Assembly: GCA_024345305.1 (NCBI GenBank)
Contig: BRON01000001.1
Coordinates: 620,001 to 684,000, forward strand
Length of the DNA: 64,000 nucleotides
Source: Mrakia gelida
Lineage: Eukaryota; Basidiomycota; Tremellomycetes; Cystofilobasidiales; Mrakiaceae
Direction: 5' to 3'
Shown: positions 42,821-53,933 of the stretch, piece after piece
Layout: every line of letters begins with the position of its first letter
Numbering within the stretch: the stretch's first letter is position 1
Notes under the pieces: generated by a model
The model's input: the letters and a program-made list of their open reading frames with translations, nothing else
Database searches by the model: none
Told to the model about the DNA's origin: nothing
Made by a program: the position numbers and the translations under genes

Positions 42821-45717
42821 CTAATAAGTCTCCTCCAACCTCAAAGCCTTCTCCAGATACCCCTCCTTCACAAACTCCTCCGCTCCCTCCCACCTCCCCG
42901 TCAACCCCTTCGTCCGTCCTTGAGCGAAGACCTCAACGGTGAAGGGTCCGTGCTCCGAAGCGAGAGCTTCGCCGTCGATGGAGATGTGTTGGGGGTCTGT
43001 GGAGGGGATGAAGTGGAGGGCGGAGGCTAGGGGAACGAAGGAAGAGAGGAGGGAGTCAGACGCGTCGAAACGAGCCAACGAACGGAAGAGTCGGGTTGAT
43101 GGATTGAATAGAGCGAGAGACTCACCTCGGAAATACTTCATGGTGGGATCAAGAACGGGAGCTCCTGATTCAGCTCCGATGAAGTTCTTGAGGATCGTCG
43201 TTCGGGTGGTCTGCGAAACGAACGAAAGAACGAAGCGAAAGTCAGCTCGCGTGTTCTGTTCGTGTTTGATCGATCGAGCGAGTCGAACGAGGAGAACAAA
43301 AAAGGTGAAGAACGACTGACCATCTCCTGAACGATAACATCCATGAACCCTTCTCCTGGAGTGACGAACGGGAAGGCGAGGAAGTCTCTGTCACGTAGCG
43401 AACGAGGGACGAGGAACGCGAGGTCAGTTCAGTGTTCGTTTACTCGTTGGAGTCGGTCTTGTACCTCCGCTCCCTCCTTCCCTTTCACACAAGCGAGAGA
43501 TGGATCGCGACATACCTCGACATCATCCCCACCGTCCCCGTATAAACATACAACAGGTCTCCCTCCTTCTTCGCACTCCCACCACTCTCAAACTTCGCCC
43601 ACTGATCCTTCGTCGCCTCGTCCAACCAAGGTGTCGATGACTCGTCCTCAGGCAGGTCAGGGAGGGGTCCGTCTCCTTCTAGTTCCGGTCGAGGTCGTGA
43701 GGATGAAGAGACGGAGGTGGGTGTAGAGGAGTTGGAGTTGGCGTCGATGGTTCGTTGCAGATGTCTCGCGAAAACGGCTTTGGAGGTGGGTTGAGTGGAA
43801 GGATCGAGCTTGAGGTAGACCGTTCCTTGCCAGGTTGAGAGCTCCATGGCTAAGAAGGGGAGTGTGAACGTAGCCGGAGTCAGCGAGACCAAGAGAGACG
43901 CGTGGAATGCATTCGAAGCGAGACGAGGCGAGACGTGAAGAAACAAAACGAGACGATGGAACTCACTCTTCTTGATCACTCCGTAAGCGAACCGAGTATC
44001 TCCCATCCAGCGCAGGTGATCCGTCCCCTGGAAGATGGAAAGAAAAAGAACGCGGGGTTGGATCAGTGAAGGAGAAGGCAAAGTGAGAAAAGAAAGCGAG
44101 CGCGCCAAACGCACAAGATCAACCTCAGCCGTCAACCCCACCGTCGTCGAAAGGAACGAGATCAACCTCGGCCGAGAGCCTTGCTTGATCGAGCACAGAT
44201 CCATCGTTAACGGGGTTCCTGTTTTGCCGTGCGAACGAACAAGAGAAAAGGAAGTCAGCAACTCGTCGCTCGAGCGAAACGAACGCAACAACTTCTCAAC
44301 CCAAACTCAAACTCACCCTTGATCAAATTCAGCGTCGCAAGCTCACAGCTCCATCCTCTCTCCTTCCCATGGATCGAGATGCTGAGTCCGTTCCCTGACC
44401 CAGCGGGGATGGGGACGATGGGAATCCTTAGGCACTTCAACGCGTCGAGACGAGAGGCGAAGCCGTTGAAGAGCTCGTGGATGACTCCGTCTCCGGAGAC
44501 GACGCCGATGACGCTGAGATAGAGGGAAGGGGGGTGGGACCAGAAAGGGAAGGTGGGAAGGGAGAAAAGGGGAATGGGGGCGGAAGGAAGACTCACTCGA
44601 ACGCGTCGGGATCGAGAGTCTCTGCGACTTCGCGAGCGTGACCTCCGTGGGTGGTTTCTGTGAGGCGATGAAGCATGATAGTGTGAGCTTTCGGTGTCGA
44701 CTGAACAGTCATGAACGCGTGGGAGAAAAACGAAAAGAACGACGCGACTCACGAACAACCGTCACCTTAACCTTCCCTTCCCCTTTCCCGTTCCCTCTCC
44801 ACGAAGCAGCCTCCAGTATCGGCTTCACGATTTTGTCCGCAACCTTCACCGCTCCAGCCTTGCCTCCGAAGGGGTTCACGACGAGCAGCACCCTCAGCGC
44901 CTTCCTCTCCTCTCCTCGAGTGGACGGGTAGGCAGCTTCGTCGAGTCGAGCGAGGAACAAGGAAGCCGGTGGTGTAGAGTCTTCCGACAGCGAAGGAGAC
45001 GGGAGGAGTAAGCGGAGCTGAGTGAGCTTGTAGGCTTTGGATTTGGAGGCGAGGTAGTTGATTCGGAGGAGGAGTTGGTTGGCGGAGGGAGTTGGGGTGA
45101 GGGAGGAGGAGAGGAGGTGAAGGGTTGGGATGGTGAGGAGGGGTTTGGGTGAGACTGTGAGAGGGGATGAGGAGAAGAGAGGATGGTCAGGAAAGGGATC
45201 GAAGAAGAAGGAGATGGTTTGGGGGAGACGGGCGAGAAGCAAAGGAAAGGAAAGGCGAGGAGGGAGGTTGAGCTCGCTCCCTCCCTTTCGTTCTCCTCCG
45301 AAGAAGCCTTCTCCCCGTCCGAAAGCTGAGCTTGTTTCGGACAAGACTGCCACCATCTGAGAGCCCTGCGTCCATAGAGGACACACTGCGGCTAAATCCT
45401 ACCACTCGCAGCTTTTGCAGCGAGACAGACAGGGCGGAGAAGGGGGACTCACGTTTGAGACTGGATGATGATGAGCTCGCCCCTCCCTTCCCTCCCAGCA
45501 CCTTATGCATCACGAGCTCGTCCCCTACTAGACTGAGCTTGACGCTGATTCCTGTTTGCTGGACGGTCACGAAGAGCTCGTGCTCGTTCGTCGCAGAGGA
45601 AGCAGGAGCTGACGTGCTGGTGGGCTGAGTCGAGGAGGAGGAGGAGGAAGCAAGAGGAGCAGAGCTGCTGAGGGAGGTGGAAGGTGGTAGAGGTGGCGTG
45701 GGTTGGAGTGGGGACAT
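42821..45717 (-). CDS. Sphingoid long-chain-base kinase / sphingosine kinase (DAGK catalytic domain)
   Basis: Phosphorylates sphingoid long-chain bases such as phytosphingosine (Lcb4/Lcb5 role in yeast; family knowledge). The minus-strand chain starts at ATG 45717 with a Ser/Pro-rich leader (MSPLQPTPPLPPSTS). The DAGK catalytic domain follows: LRVLLVVNPFGGKAGAVKVA (nucleotide-binding GG-K-G variant), ETTHGGHAREVAETLD, VIGVVSGDGVIHELFNGF (the SGDG..E..NG catalytic signature) and IPIVPIPAGSGNGLSISI. The C-terminal lipid-binding half has TTVGLTAEVD, MGDTRFAYGVI, WQGTVYLKLDPS and IDGEALASEHGPF. The C terminus is ALRLEETY. An upstream in-frame exon (ATG at 45994) could extend the N terminus. Peripheral membrane enzyme, probably ER/Golgi-associated. 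Confidence 0.92.
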
Positions 45718-46621
45718 GTTGGTCTAGTAGAAGCTGAGATACAGGGAGAGATACGTCAAGAAAGGAAGATGGTCGTCAGAAACGAAGGGAGTCAGAAACG
45801 AAGGGAAGCGAAGCGAAGCGAAGCGAGCTGAACGCAAGAACAGAGGACAAAGCGATGAGACTCACATGATCGATGCGAACTCGGCCGTGAGAGAGAGAGG
45901 TGAGTGTGTATGCTGAAGTCGTATGAGAGTCGTCTATGAAGCGAGCCGAAGAGAGAAGAGCGTTGGGTCGACGTTGGGAGCTCAGCTCACTCATCTTCGC
46001 GAGGGCTGAAAGTGGAGGTGACCGAGATCCCTCTCTGACCACGTTGTTTCCGGAGTCAAATTTGCTGATGAGAGACTTCAGGGCCAGAGAAGACTCGAAC
46101 GTACAGTCTCAACGAGGAAAGTCTTCGATCAAGCTCAGATTCCGACCCTCAAACTTCCTTGACGACGGCTGTCTTGTTTCGACGTCGAGCTCGTCCCATC
46201 TTGACGCTCAACGTCTTCCTTCTCCTTCATGGCCTCCCCTACCTTGTGCTACAGCTGATGTCCAACTCTCCCTTGACTTCGCAACTTTTTCCTGCAGCAA
46301 GAAGACGAAAAGCAGACGCGTGCCCTGGTCTCGCTCTGTTCTCGCGAGCCAGCCCCTCTGGAGTCGGAGCTAGGGAGAGGGAAGGAACGAGCTCTTCGCC
46401 ACCAACGACGACCTTCTCAGCAGACAAAGTCTAACAGTCATCAACAAGGTGATTAGAGTGGTATGCTGGGACTAGTAGAGAAGGGTTCGTGGCGAGGGAC
46501 AGTAGGAGGGACGGCCAAGGGAGGAGGAGGCGGAGGGAAGGAGAGGTCCGTGAGCTCGAGTTCCATCGTCCCATCTGACTCTCTTTCTCGTCCTTCGCTC
46601 TATCTTTCAGCTTCGTTCAAC
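45718..46621. other. Divergent promoter region with a possible upstream exon of the lipid kinase
   Basis: On the minus strand, ATG at 45994 opens 44 codons (MSELSSQRRPNALL... to IDH), then a GTGAGT donor at about 45862. A CTGAC branch point and a TAG acceptor sit just before the kinase ATG at 45717, and the splice keeps frame. It is either a real first exon or a spliced leader. The right half (46010-46620) shows no gene; its last 60 bases are CT-rich before the start at 46622. Confidence 0.4.
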
Positions 46622-49600
46622 ATGTCTAGCCGTGAGTATAGACTCCATTTTGCATCTCCCCAAGCTGGGCAGCGCTGGATCAGTTCAGAACGAGCAAGAG
46701 CGACGAGATGAACGCTGACGAGCTTGCCTCCCTCCTCGTCCCTCTCCTCCGCTCCTTCCTCCTTTCTTTCCTTTCGCAAAGACACCTCCTCCTCTTCTCG
46801 ACCGATCTACTCTCCATCCCAACTCCTCTCCCTCCAGTCGAAAGCAGCTCAAGTCCCCGTCGGCGTCCTCCCCGACCTCGCTTGCGTTTCGACCTCGCCC
46901 ACCTCACCCTCCGTTCTTCCTCCTCCACTCAACCGACGAACGAGCAGCTCGAATCAACACAGAGACTTTAGCGCCTCTCAAGGAATATCGTCTTACACCG
47001 GAGGAGGAGCAGGAGCAGCTACGACGTCAGGCTCGTCAGCTTGGAGACCAGCAGGAGCAGCAGGACTCCTTCCCAAACCCATCCACTCCATCTCTTCCTC
47101 TTCCGCCAATCCCGTCCCTCTCTTCCAACAAACACCCAAACCTACCAAGGTCACCATCCGATCCCCCAACTCCACCTCCCCTCCCACACCCATCTCCCCA
47201 GCAGGCCCTCCTCCCGTCGTCGCGTCGCCAACTTCGCCAGGTCACTCCTCCTCCTCGACGTCTTCGACTCCGCTCTTCCAACAGGCTCGAGCTTCGAGAG
47301 TCTCCATCAAGCTCCCATCTCCCAAGGAGGATCCAGCGACTTTCGGAGTCAAGTCGTCGCCGACCGTCACGAGGATCCCTGGTTCAGGAGGAGGAGCAGG
47401 AGGGGAGAGTCGACCGGTCATCCCTCCTTCCCTCCCCTCTTCGTCGTCGATCTCCTCGAGCCCTCCATCGCAGGAGAAAGGCAACGCCGCTGTCGATGGA
47501 GGATCACTCATCGACTTGGACGCCATAGTTGAACCTCAAGCAGTAGCCGTCGTCTCCCCTCCTCCAGCTCGAACCTTCGGAGTCGACGACCTCGATCTCT
47601 TCACCTCATCGCCTGCTCCCTCCGACCTCGCTCGCGCCACCACCACCACCAGCACCATCATCGTACCAGCACCCCAGCCGATCCCCTCGATCATGGACTC
47701 CCCAGCCGAGGAGCTTTCAGGATGGGAGGTCCCCTCTCCCTCGCCTTCAAGTTCAGTCGACGACGCGAACGCGACACCTCCCTCCCAAACCCTCTCAGCT
47801 GCTTCCCCACCAACCTCCAAACTCATCTCCCCTCTCGTCTCCCCTCCCCAATCTCCCGCTCCTCCTCCTCCCACTCGAGCCACCACCGCCGACGACGACG
47901 ACAGGCTCGTCTCGTCAGCGACAATCCCCACCCCTCCCACCTCGCCAGCCACCCCTCTCGCGGCGGCAGGGACAGCTCGAGTTCAAAGAGCAGCGGGGAG
48001 CACACCCTCGGGGAGGATGATTGCTGGGGCGTTGGGGTTGAGCAGGGATAGGACGGGTGGGGTCGCGGGAGGGACGACGGGAGCAGGAGGATATGTCAGG
48101 CCTGAGGTCAAGATTGAGGTGAGTCGAGTTGGGGTTGCGGTTTCTTTGGGTTTGGGTTGGGAGAGGGGGAGGTGGGGGTGAGGGGAGGGGGAGGGGGGCA
48201 GGGAAGGAGGAGGGAGACAAGTGTTCGAACGGGAGGACGACGCGAAACTGACTCGTGTTACGTTTTCGTTGGTTGAACTTGCAGAGGAAACTCTCTGGAA
48301 AGGAGCTTGACGATAAGATCCTCAAGATCAGGGAGGAGAACCGAAGGATTGAGGCTGAGCATGAGGTGAGTCTTTCTCGTTCAACGCGCGTCTCTCTTCT
48401 TTCGCGTCCGCTCGTCTTTCGGTTCTCTTCGACCTTCGTCGCTCTCCCTCGAGACCGACCTAACTCCCGTCTTCTCTCATCTCCTCCTCGCTCGCAGAAA
48501 GAGGAAGTCGACGCTCTCGTTCATTCGCCTACTCGAAGTCGCGAGGCGTCCGTTGATGAGCAGACTGGACTTGAGGGAGGTGGGGAGGAGAGGGAGATGA
48601 CGAAACGAGCGAGTGCTCAGAGGAGGTTGAGTCAGGCTGAGACGGAGATTGAGAGGTTAAAGAGGGAGTTGGATAGGGCTGTTCAGGTGAGTTGGCTTTG
48701 TCGTTGCGCTCGTTCGTTCTCGAATCAGCAGGAGCTCGAGCACGCTCGCTCCTCGTTCTTCCTCGGTTTACGTTCGAAACTTCGCTGTTCGTTTCGACGA
48801 GCTGACTCTCCTTTTCCTTTCGTTTTATCGCACAGACCAAGATCGACACCGAACGAGAAGTTGCTCGAGAGAGGAAGCTCAAGGCTGCTGGATCAGGATC
48901 TTTGGATTGGGACGCGTCGAAGAGTCCGTGAGTGTTGTCTTCGTCTCTGCGTCTTCGTTCCTTCCCTTCCCGACCCTAAACACTCATTCTTCTCCTGCTC
49001 GTCTCCAGCACCTCACCCGACCTCCAATCCCTCCCCTTCGAGAAACAACCCTCGCCAACCTACTTCAACAAACCCTCCACCTCCCCTCTCGCCTCGCCCT
49101 ACGAACGACCAAGTCGACCTCGGTTCCCCTCGGATGGAGCCTCACCTGACGGCCGAAGAACCTCTTCTGGGTCCATCGTTGTTGAGGAGGAGGAGGAAGA
49201 CGGAGGTTGGGGAGGAGGAGGAGGAAAGGGAGACGCGACTCCCACGAGATCACTCACTCCGATCGCGAACTCGACGTGAGTCCCGCCCCCTCCCTCCCTT
49301 CCCCGAGGCGAACCGATCTCTGCATCATCTCGAGCGGGATCATACCTTGCCTGCTTGCTACGGATCATACAAAGAACTCGGTGCTGACAATCCTTCCCGT
49401 TCTCGTTCATCTCTCTCTCTTTCCTACGCCACACCCCGTTTGATCCCTTTCCTCCCCGATCTCGCGTCGGTCTCGACTCGGTCTCAACTCTCTCTATTCG
49501 CTCCCGCCTGTTCATCAACCCAAACTCAACCCTTCGACACGGAACTCAGGTCCTCAGCAGCAAGCCTGCTCACTCCGAAACCCACTCCCGTCAAGTTCAA

Positions 49601-49826
49601 AGTCGGCGGCGGCTCGTCGTCGTCGGAGGCGAAGGGGAAGAACCTTCCGAGGATCATGCCTGACTCGTCGGGATCGTCGGGCAAGGGGAGTCCCTTCTTG
49701 GTTCAGAAGGAGGAGGAGGAGGAGGCGTCGAGCGAGGTTTCAGTTGGGTGGGAGGTGCAGGAAGGGCTTGCCGGGGAGGATGAAGACGATGGGGAGGACG
49801 AGGAGACGGGAGGGTGGGGAGTTTGA
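46622..49826 (+). CDS. Large Ser/Pro-rich protein with central coiled coil, unrecognised
   Basis: Exon 1 is only ten bases (46622-46631, MSS plus one base). The acceptor at 46781 restores SHTSSSSRPIYSPSQLLSLQ. Residues up to about 465 are low-complexity Ser/Pro/Thr with short recurring segments (PVPLFQQTPKPTKVTIRSP and TPLFQQARASRVSIKLPSP look like a repeat). Then comes a charged coiled-coil part, RKLSGKELDDKILKIREENR, RIEAEHEKEEVDAL and RRLSQAETEIERLKRELDRA. The shape of the helix ELDDKILKIREENRRIE loosely recalls CCDC9-type proteins, but this is weak. The tail carries TPVKFKVGGGSSSS and a very acidic end (EDEDDGEDEETGGWGV). No enzyme domain. Probably a scaffold or RNA/translation-associated protein by composition only. 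Confidence 0.6.
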
Positions 49827-50486
49827 GGAGGGAGGAGGAGAGCTCTCGAGTGGTATATACTAGTCAAGTCACCCAATCATTAATCGAGACATGACGTCCC
49901 TGTCTTCGGTGCATGTGCTCGTCGAAAGAAGCAAGAGCGAGGGCAGAATCTGTTCCCGCTCTCGTCTGCGTTTCCGTCGCGTCGCGTCCCTTGGAAGGTT
50001 CGTTCGTTCGTTTCTTTCGATCTGAAGCCCAAGAGTCGGTTCCGAAGAAGCAAAACGAGACAAGCTTCAAGCTCGTGAACTTTACCTACCTTACAGACCT
50101 TCCATCTCTCAACCCAGACCAAGAGAGCAGCAACAAAAGAAAAACGAGACTAGACGAGACGAAGGGACCCGCTTCCCGCTCGAGTCGGTCTTTCCTCCCC
50201 TCGGCGGCATGTGGGCACGTTAATGAAAGCTGCTACGTAAGGTGGAAGCTTTCCAATCTCAGCAGGCCCGTCAGTGAAGCGAAGTTGTCGTCGATCGAGG
50301 GGAAAGGGAAGGGAAGAGAGCCTGGAACGCCTCTGATCAGGAAACAGAGCCGGTGATTGATCTGTCGAGCTTCTCTCTTCCCTCCCTTTCTCCTTTGCTT
50401 TCTGGTTCCAAACTCCCACCTCGACCTTCATCCAAACATACCAAACTCCTTCTGCCCGTTCTCGCCCTTCCTTTCGTCCAAAGACC
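49827..50486. other. Intergenic region
   Basis: 3' flank of the coiled-coil gene and CT-rich promoter/leader of the zinc-finger gene (50380-50480). No gene seen. Confidence 0.45.
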
Positions 50487-52923
50487 ATGGCGGGAGACTT
50501 CGCCTGTGAGTAGACAGCACAGTCTCCTTCGTCTCGTCTTGCGCACATCTCGTCGCAGGGTGGGCTGAGCGGAAGGCCTCCCCGGTCTCGAGCTGAAGGT
50601 TTGGAAGGTCTGGGAAAGGAGGAGGAGGGGAGGAAGAGAGTGAGGTCTCTGCTATCTCTTGAGTGTTAGACCTCTTTGGTTCGGCGAGTTGTTATCTCTG
50701 CTTGCGAGCGAGGACGGAGAGGGGGGGAGGGAGAGAGCGAGGACGAGCGAATGAGCTCTCGATTGAACGAGCTTCGGGCGAGACGAGGACGAGCTCATCC
50801 TTTCTCTGCTGCTGCTTCCGTTCTTGGAGATGAGCTGCTGACTTCAAGCTCTCCCTTTCTTCTCACCTCCGTCGCCCTCTACCGCCTTCTTTCCGTGCTC
50901 AACATCGACTCTCTCGCCCTCGTTCGACGCTCGCAGGTCCTTTTTGCCAGGCTACCTTTACTCGCCTTCAGCACGTAACCCGACATTCGAGGACGCATAC
51001 TGGAGAGAGGCCCTACGGTGAGTTCGAGCCTCTTTCTTCGCTCTAAGTTTAGGGACCTCGGCTCGTCGAAGAGGAAGAAGAAGAAGAGAAACATCGGCTG
51101 ATCGAGTCGTCGGACCTTTGCCCTTGCTTTGCTCGCCAGGCTGCTTGAACTGCGACGAGAGGTTCCCAAGATCGTGAGTCTTTCTATCATTTCATTTCTC
51201 AAGGTCAGGATAGGGTTGTTATAGCTGGCTGACTCTCCCGTTTCTCGACGTTTTTGAACGTCAAAGCGACCTGCTGGCGCGTCACCGAACGAAGGCTCAC
51301 AACGCACCGGAATCTACGCCTGTTCCTGGGAGGAGGAAGAGGAAAATTTCGGGATCCAGTCTAGTGGATGCTGGTCTCGATGTAGGGAGAGCTTGCAAAC
51401 CTTGCTTCAAGAGGAGGATTCGTTGCTCGATGGACCAAGGCGGCTGCTGTGAGTCGCTCTCCCGTTCTCATCCTCGAACGACTTCAGCTCTCCTTCAGCT
51501 CAACTGAACTCGGTCCTTCCTTATGTCAGCTCGATGTACCGCGGAGGGGATCCTATGCGTCTATGAAGAAGGACTCGCGTCGACGTCGTTCCCCTCAAGT
51601 TCATCTTCCCTCCCCCCGTCCATCTCCTTCGCCTCCTCCTCGCGGTCGATCTACACCCAATCCACCCCCATCTTCCACGTCGATACGACAAGTCGGGCGA
51701 CTTCACTCCCTTACTACCCCACAGACGAGGCCTCAGAGTTCTCCTCCTCCTCCGAACGGTCGTCGTCGGTCAACAACTCTCCTCTCGACCCCAACTTCCC
51801 TTACATCCCACCACTACCTCATCACTCCCTTCATTCCCACTCCTATCATCCCAACTCCCATCCCGACCCCATCCACGCTTCAACCTATCCTCCCATCACC
51901 CTACCTTCCCACTCCTCCCTCCCGTACCCTCTCCACCAAAGCTACCTCCCTCATCCTCAGCCCCTCGACTCCCCCGTCGCCTACGTCCCTCATCTCGGTA
52001 ACGGATACGACGATGGACTCTCGAGCCATCGTTGGGACCCCAACCTTAGCCAGGAAGTCGACGAATCCTCCATCGGAGCGGCGAGATTCGAGCAGAACGA
52101 GCATGTCTTGGTCGGGCGCGTCGCTGGCTGGGAACCCAGGAGTGTCGAGCCGAGCAGGACTTACGAAGGTGGTTGGGAGGTATTGGGTCTGTCGGGATCA
52201 GTGGGAGGTCAGCAGAAGGTTCAGGAGTGGAACCCATCGTCGGATCGAGCTCGACGCGTTGTTTCGGATCTCCAACCAGTCGGAGCCGTTCTCCCCTCAC
52301 AGCACTACTACCCCTCCTCGAGCTTCCCACCTCACTTTCCAGCTCCACCCATCCCATCCAGCTACTACCCTCCTTCCTCCTCCGCTTCCTCCTACCCCTC
52401 AACGTCAACGTCGTCCATCTCGTCCGCTTCGGTCTACTCCTCGCACTCCCTCCCTCTCTCCCCTCCCTCCTTCATCATCCCACCTCAACCCATCCCTCCA
52501 CTCATGACAAACACCTCCCACTACCAAACCGGTCCCTACATCGACCCCGACCAGGAACAACGACTCGAAGACTACCGTCAACAGCGGCTCCAGTCGGCAG
52601 GGGAAGCGCTCGATTCCCTTCTCATGTCCTTCCCCAACCTCCCTCATCAAACCGTCACCTCGAACGCGTATCAGACTTCCTTCGGAGGGTCTCGCTACGA
52701 GTTGGCCGCTCAAACTCCATCGTCGCAGTCGACAGGTCGCGTCGTCGACCACGGAGGAAACTGGAGCGATGCTGTCGTTGAGCTGGGAGGGCTCGCTCTT
52801 CCGATGGGGGAGCATGTGAGGTTCCATGATGGGCGAGAAGTCGGAGGAGGTTTGAATTCGTTCGAGGGTGAAGTCGTCTTGGAGGAGACGGAGCTGTCTG
52901 GCTGGAACGGCGGGATGCAGTAA
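50487..52923 (+). CDS. Transcription factor with two C2H2 fingers and a Zn2Cys6 cluster
   Basis: Five exons (50487-50505, 50937-51017, 51140-51173, 51267-51448, 51530-52923) give 569 residues. Finger 1, starting at residue 7, reads CPFCQATFTRLQHVTRHSRTH (C-x2-C-x12-H-x3-H). Finger 2 is CLNCDERFPRSDLLARHRTKAH (C-x2-C-x12-H-x4-H), joined by the TGERPYG linker. After a basic PGRRKRK stretch, a perfect fungal binuclear cluster follows: CKPCFKRRIRCSMDQGGC then SRCTAEGILC (C-x2-C-x6-C-x6-C-x2-C-x6-C). The rest is a Ser/Pro/Tyr/His-rich low-complexity region, as in activation domains, ending WNGGMQ. Nuclear DNA-binding regulator. Intron 1 is 431 bases, far longer than others in the window, and separates the start codon exon from both fingers, so it may hold regulatory signals. 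Confidence 0.88.
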
Positions 52924-53933
52924 CGCGTCGCGATCTCGATTTCAATCTTCTTCCTTTCCTCTCTTTGCACCTCTTGGGCCTTCGCTTTGCCTTCGCACTC
53001 TCCCCATCAGTACTCGGACACCCTCTCTTTGCTTAGTTCCTCTCATCCTTCTCCGGCTCTCCCCTTGCATCCGTACTCTCAGCATCGCTCCATCTCTCCT
53101 CTCGCCGCCGTACTCGTCTCTCGTCTCGTCCATCTTCTCGCTCTCAGCTGTTGTTTACTCGTATCTTGTACTCGTCTTTCATACACGTCTATCCCACCAT
53201 ACTCTTGTCTCACTCAGCGTGGCCCACTTGCCGTTTATATATCTGTCTACTGCATCAAAGCTCTCTTCGTCTTCTCCGTCCAACGACGAGGTCAGCAAGA
53301 GTGCTCGTTTGACGCAGACTCAGCGCAGGGATGATCATAAGAGATGGACAGCAGCGGATGACTCTGAATGTATCTGTCCAGATCACCGAGCACTCAGGAA
53401 AGCTGCGAGAGATGGGGAAGAAGGTCGTCGAGAGTGATTGAGGAGGAGATCCGGAGTCAAACGCGACGCGTCTTCTCTCGACCTCCCCAGAACTTTCTTC
53501 GGTCCACTTTTTGCTCGACTGCTCTGGAGAGAAGGTCAGCGAGCATGTTCTTTACCTGTCAGGCTCGCGAGGGTAGCATCAGAAGACCAGGGAGGGCGAC
53601 GACAACGACGACGGCGCTCAACGAGGCAGCTTTTCCATTTCTTTCGTTCTTGTTGTCTCGACCCTTTTTTCGCTCTCTAGCACGTCGTCACCTTTCCCAC
53701 CTCCACTTTGCTTCTCCTCACTTCGATCTCCTCCCCCATGTCTTCCCTGTGTCCCTCTTTCTTGCGATTTGAAAGGCCGCGTCTTGCTTTTGGGCGAGGG
53801 GAGGAGAGGGGGAGGGAAAGGAGACGAGAGCTTCCCAACACCGACCCCCTCCTCCTCCCTCCCACCCTCCTTTTCTCTATACCCCTTCCTCCTCAAGAGA
53901 GCAGCAAGTAGAACTCTCTAGGAGCCACTCTCG
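52924..53933. other. Promoter and leader region of the glucan synthase gene
   Basis: About 1 kb without a supportable gene. CT-rich over long stretches, especially 53640-53900, which probably includes the 5' leader of the large gene that follows. Confidence 0.5.
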
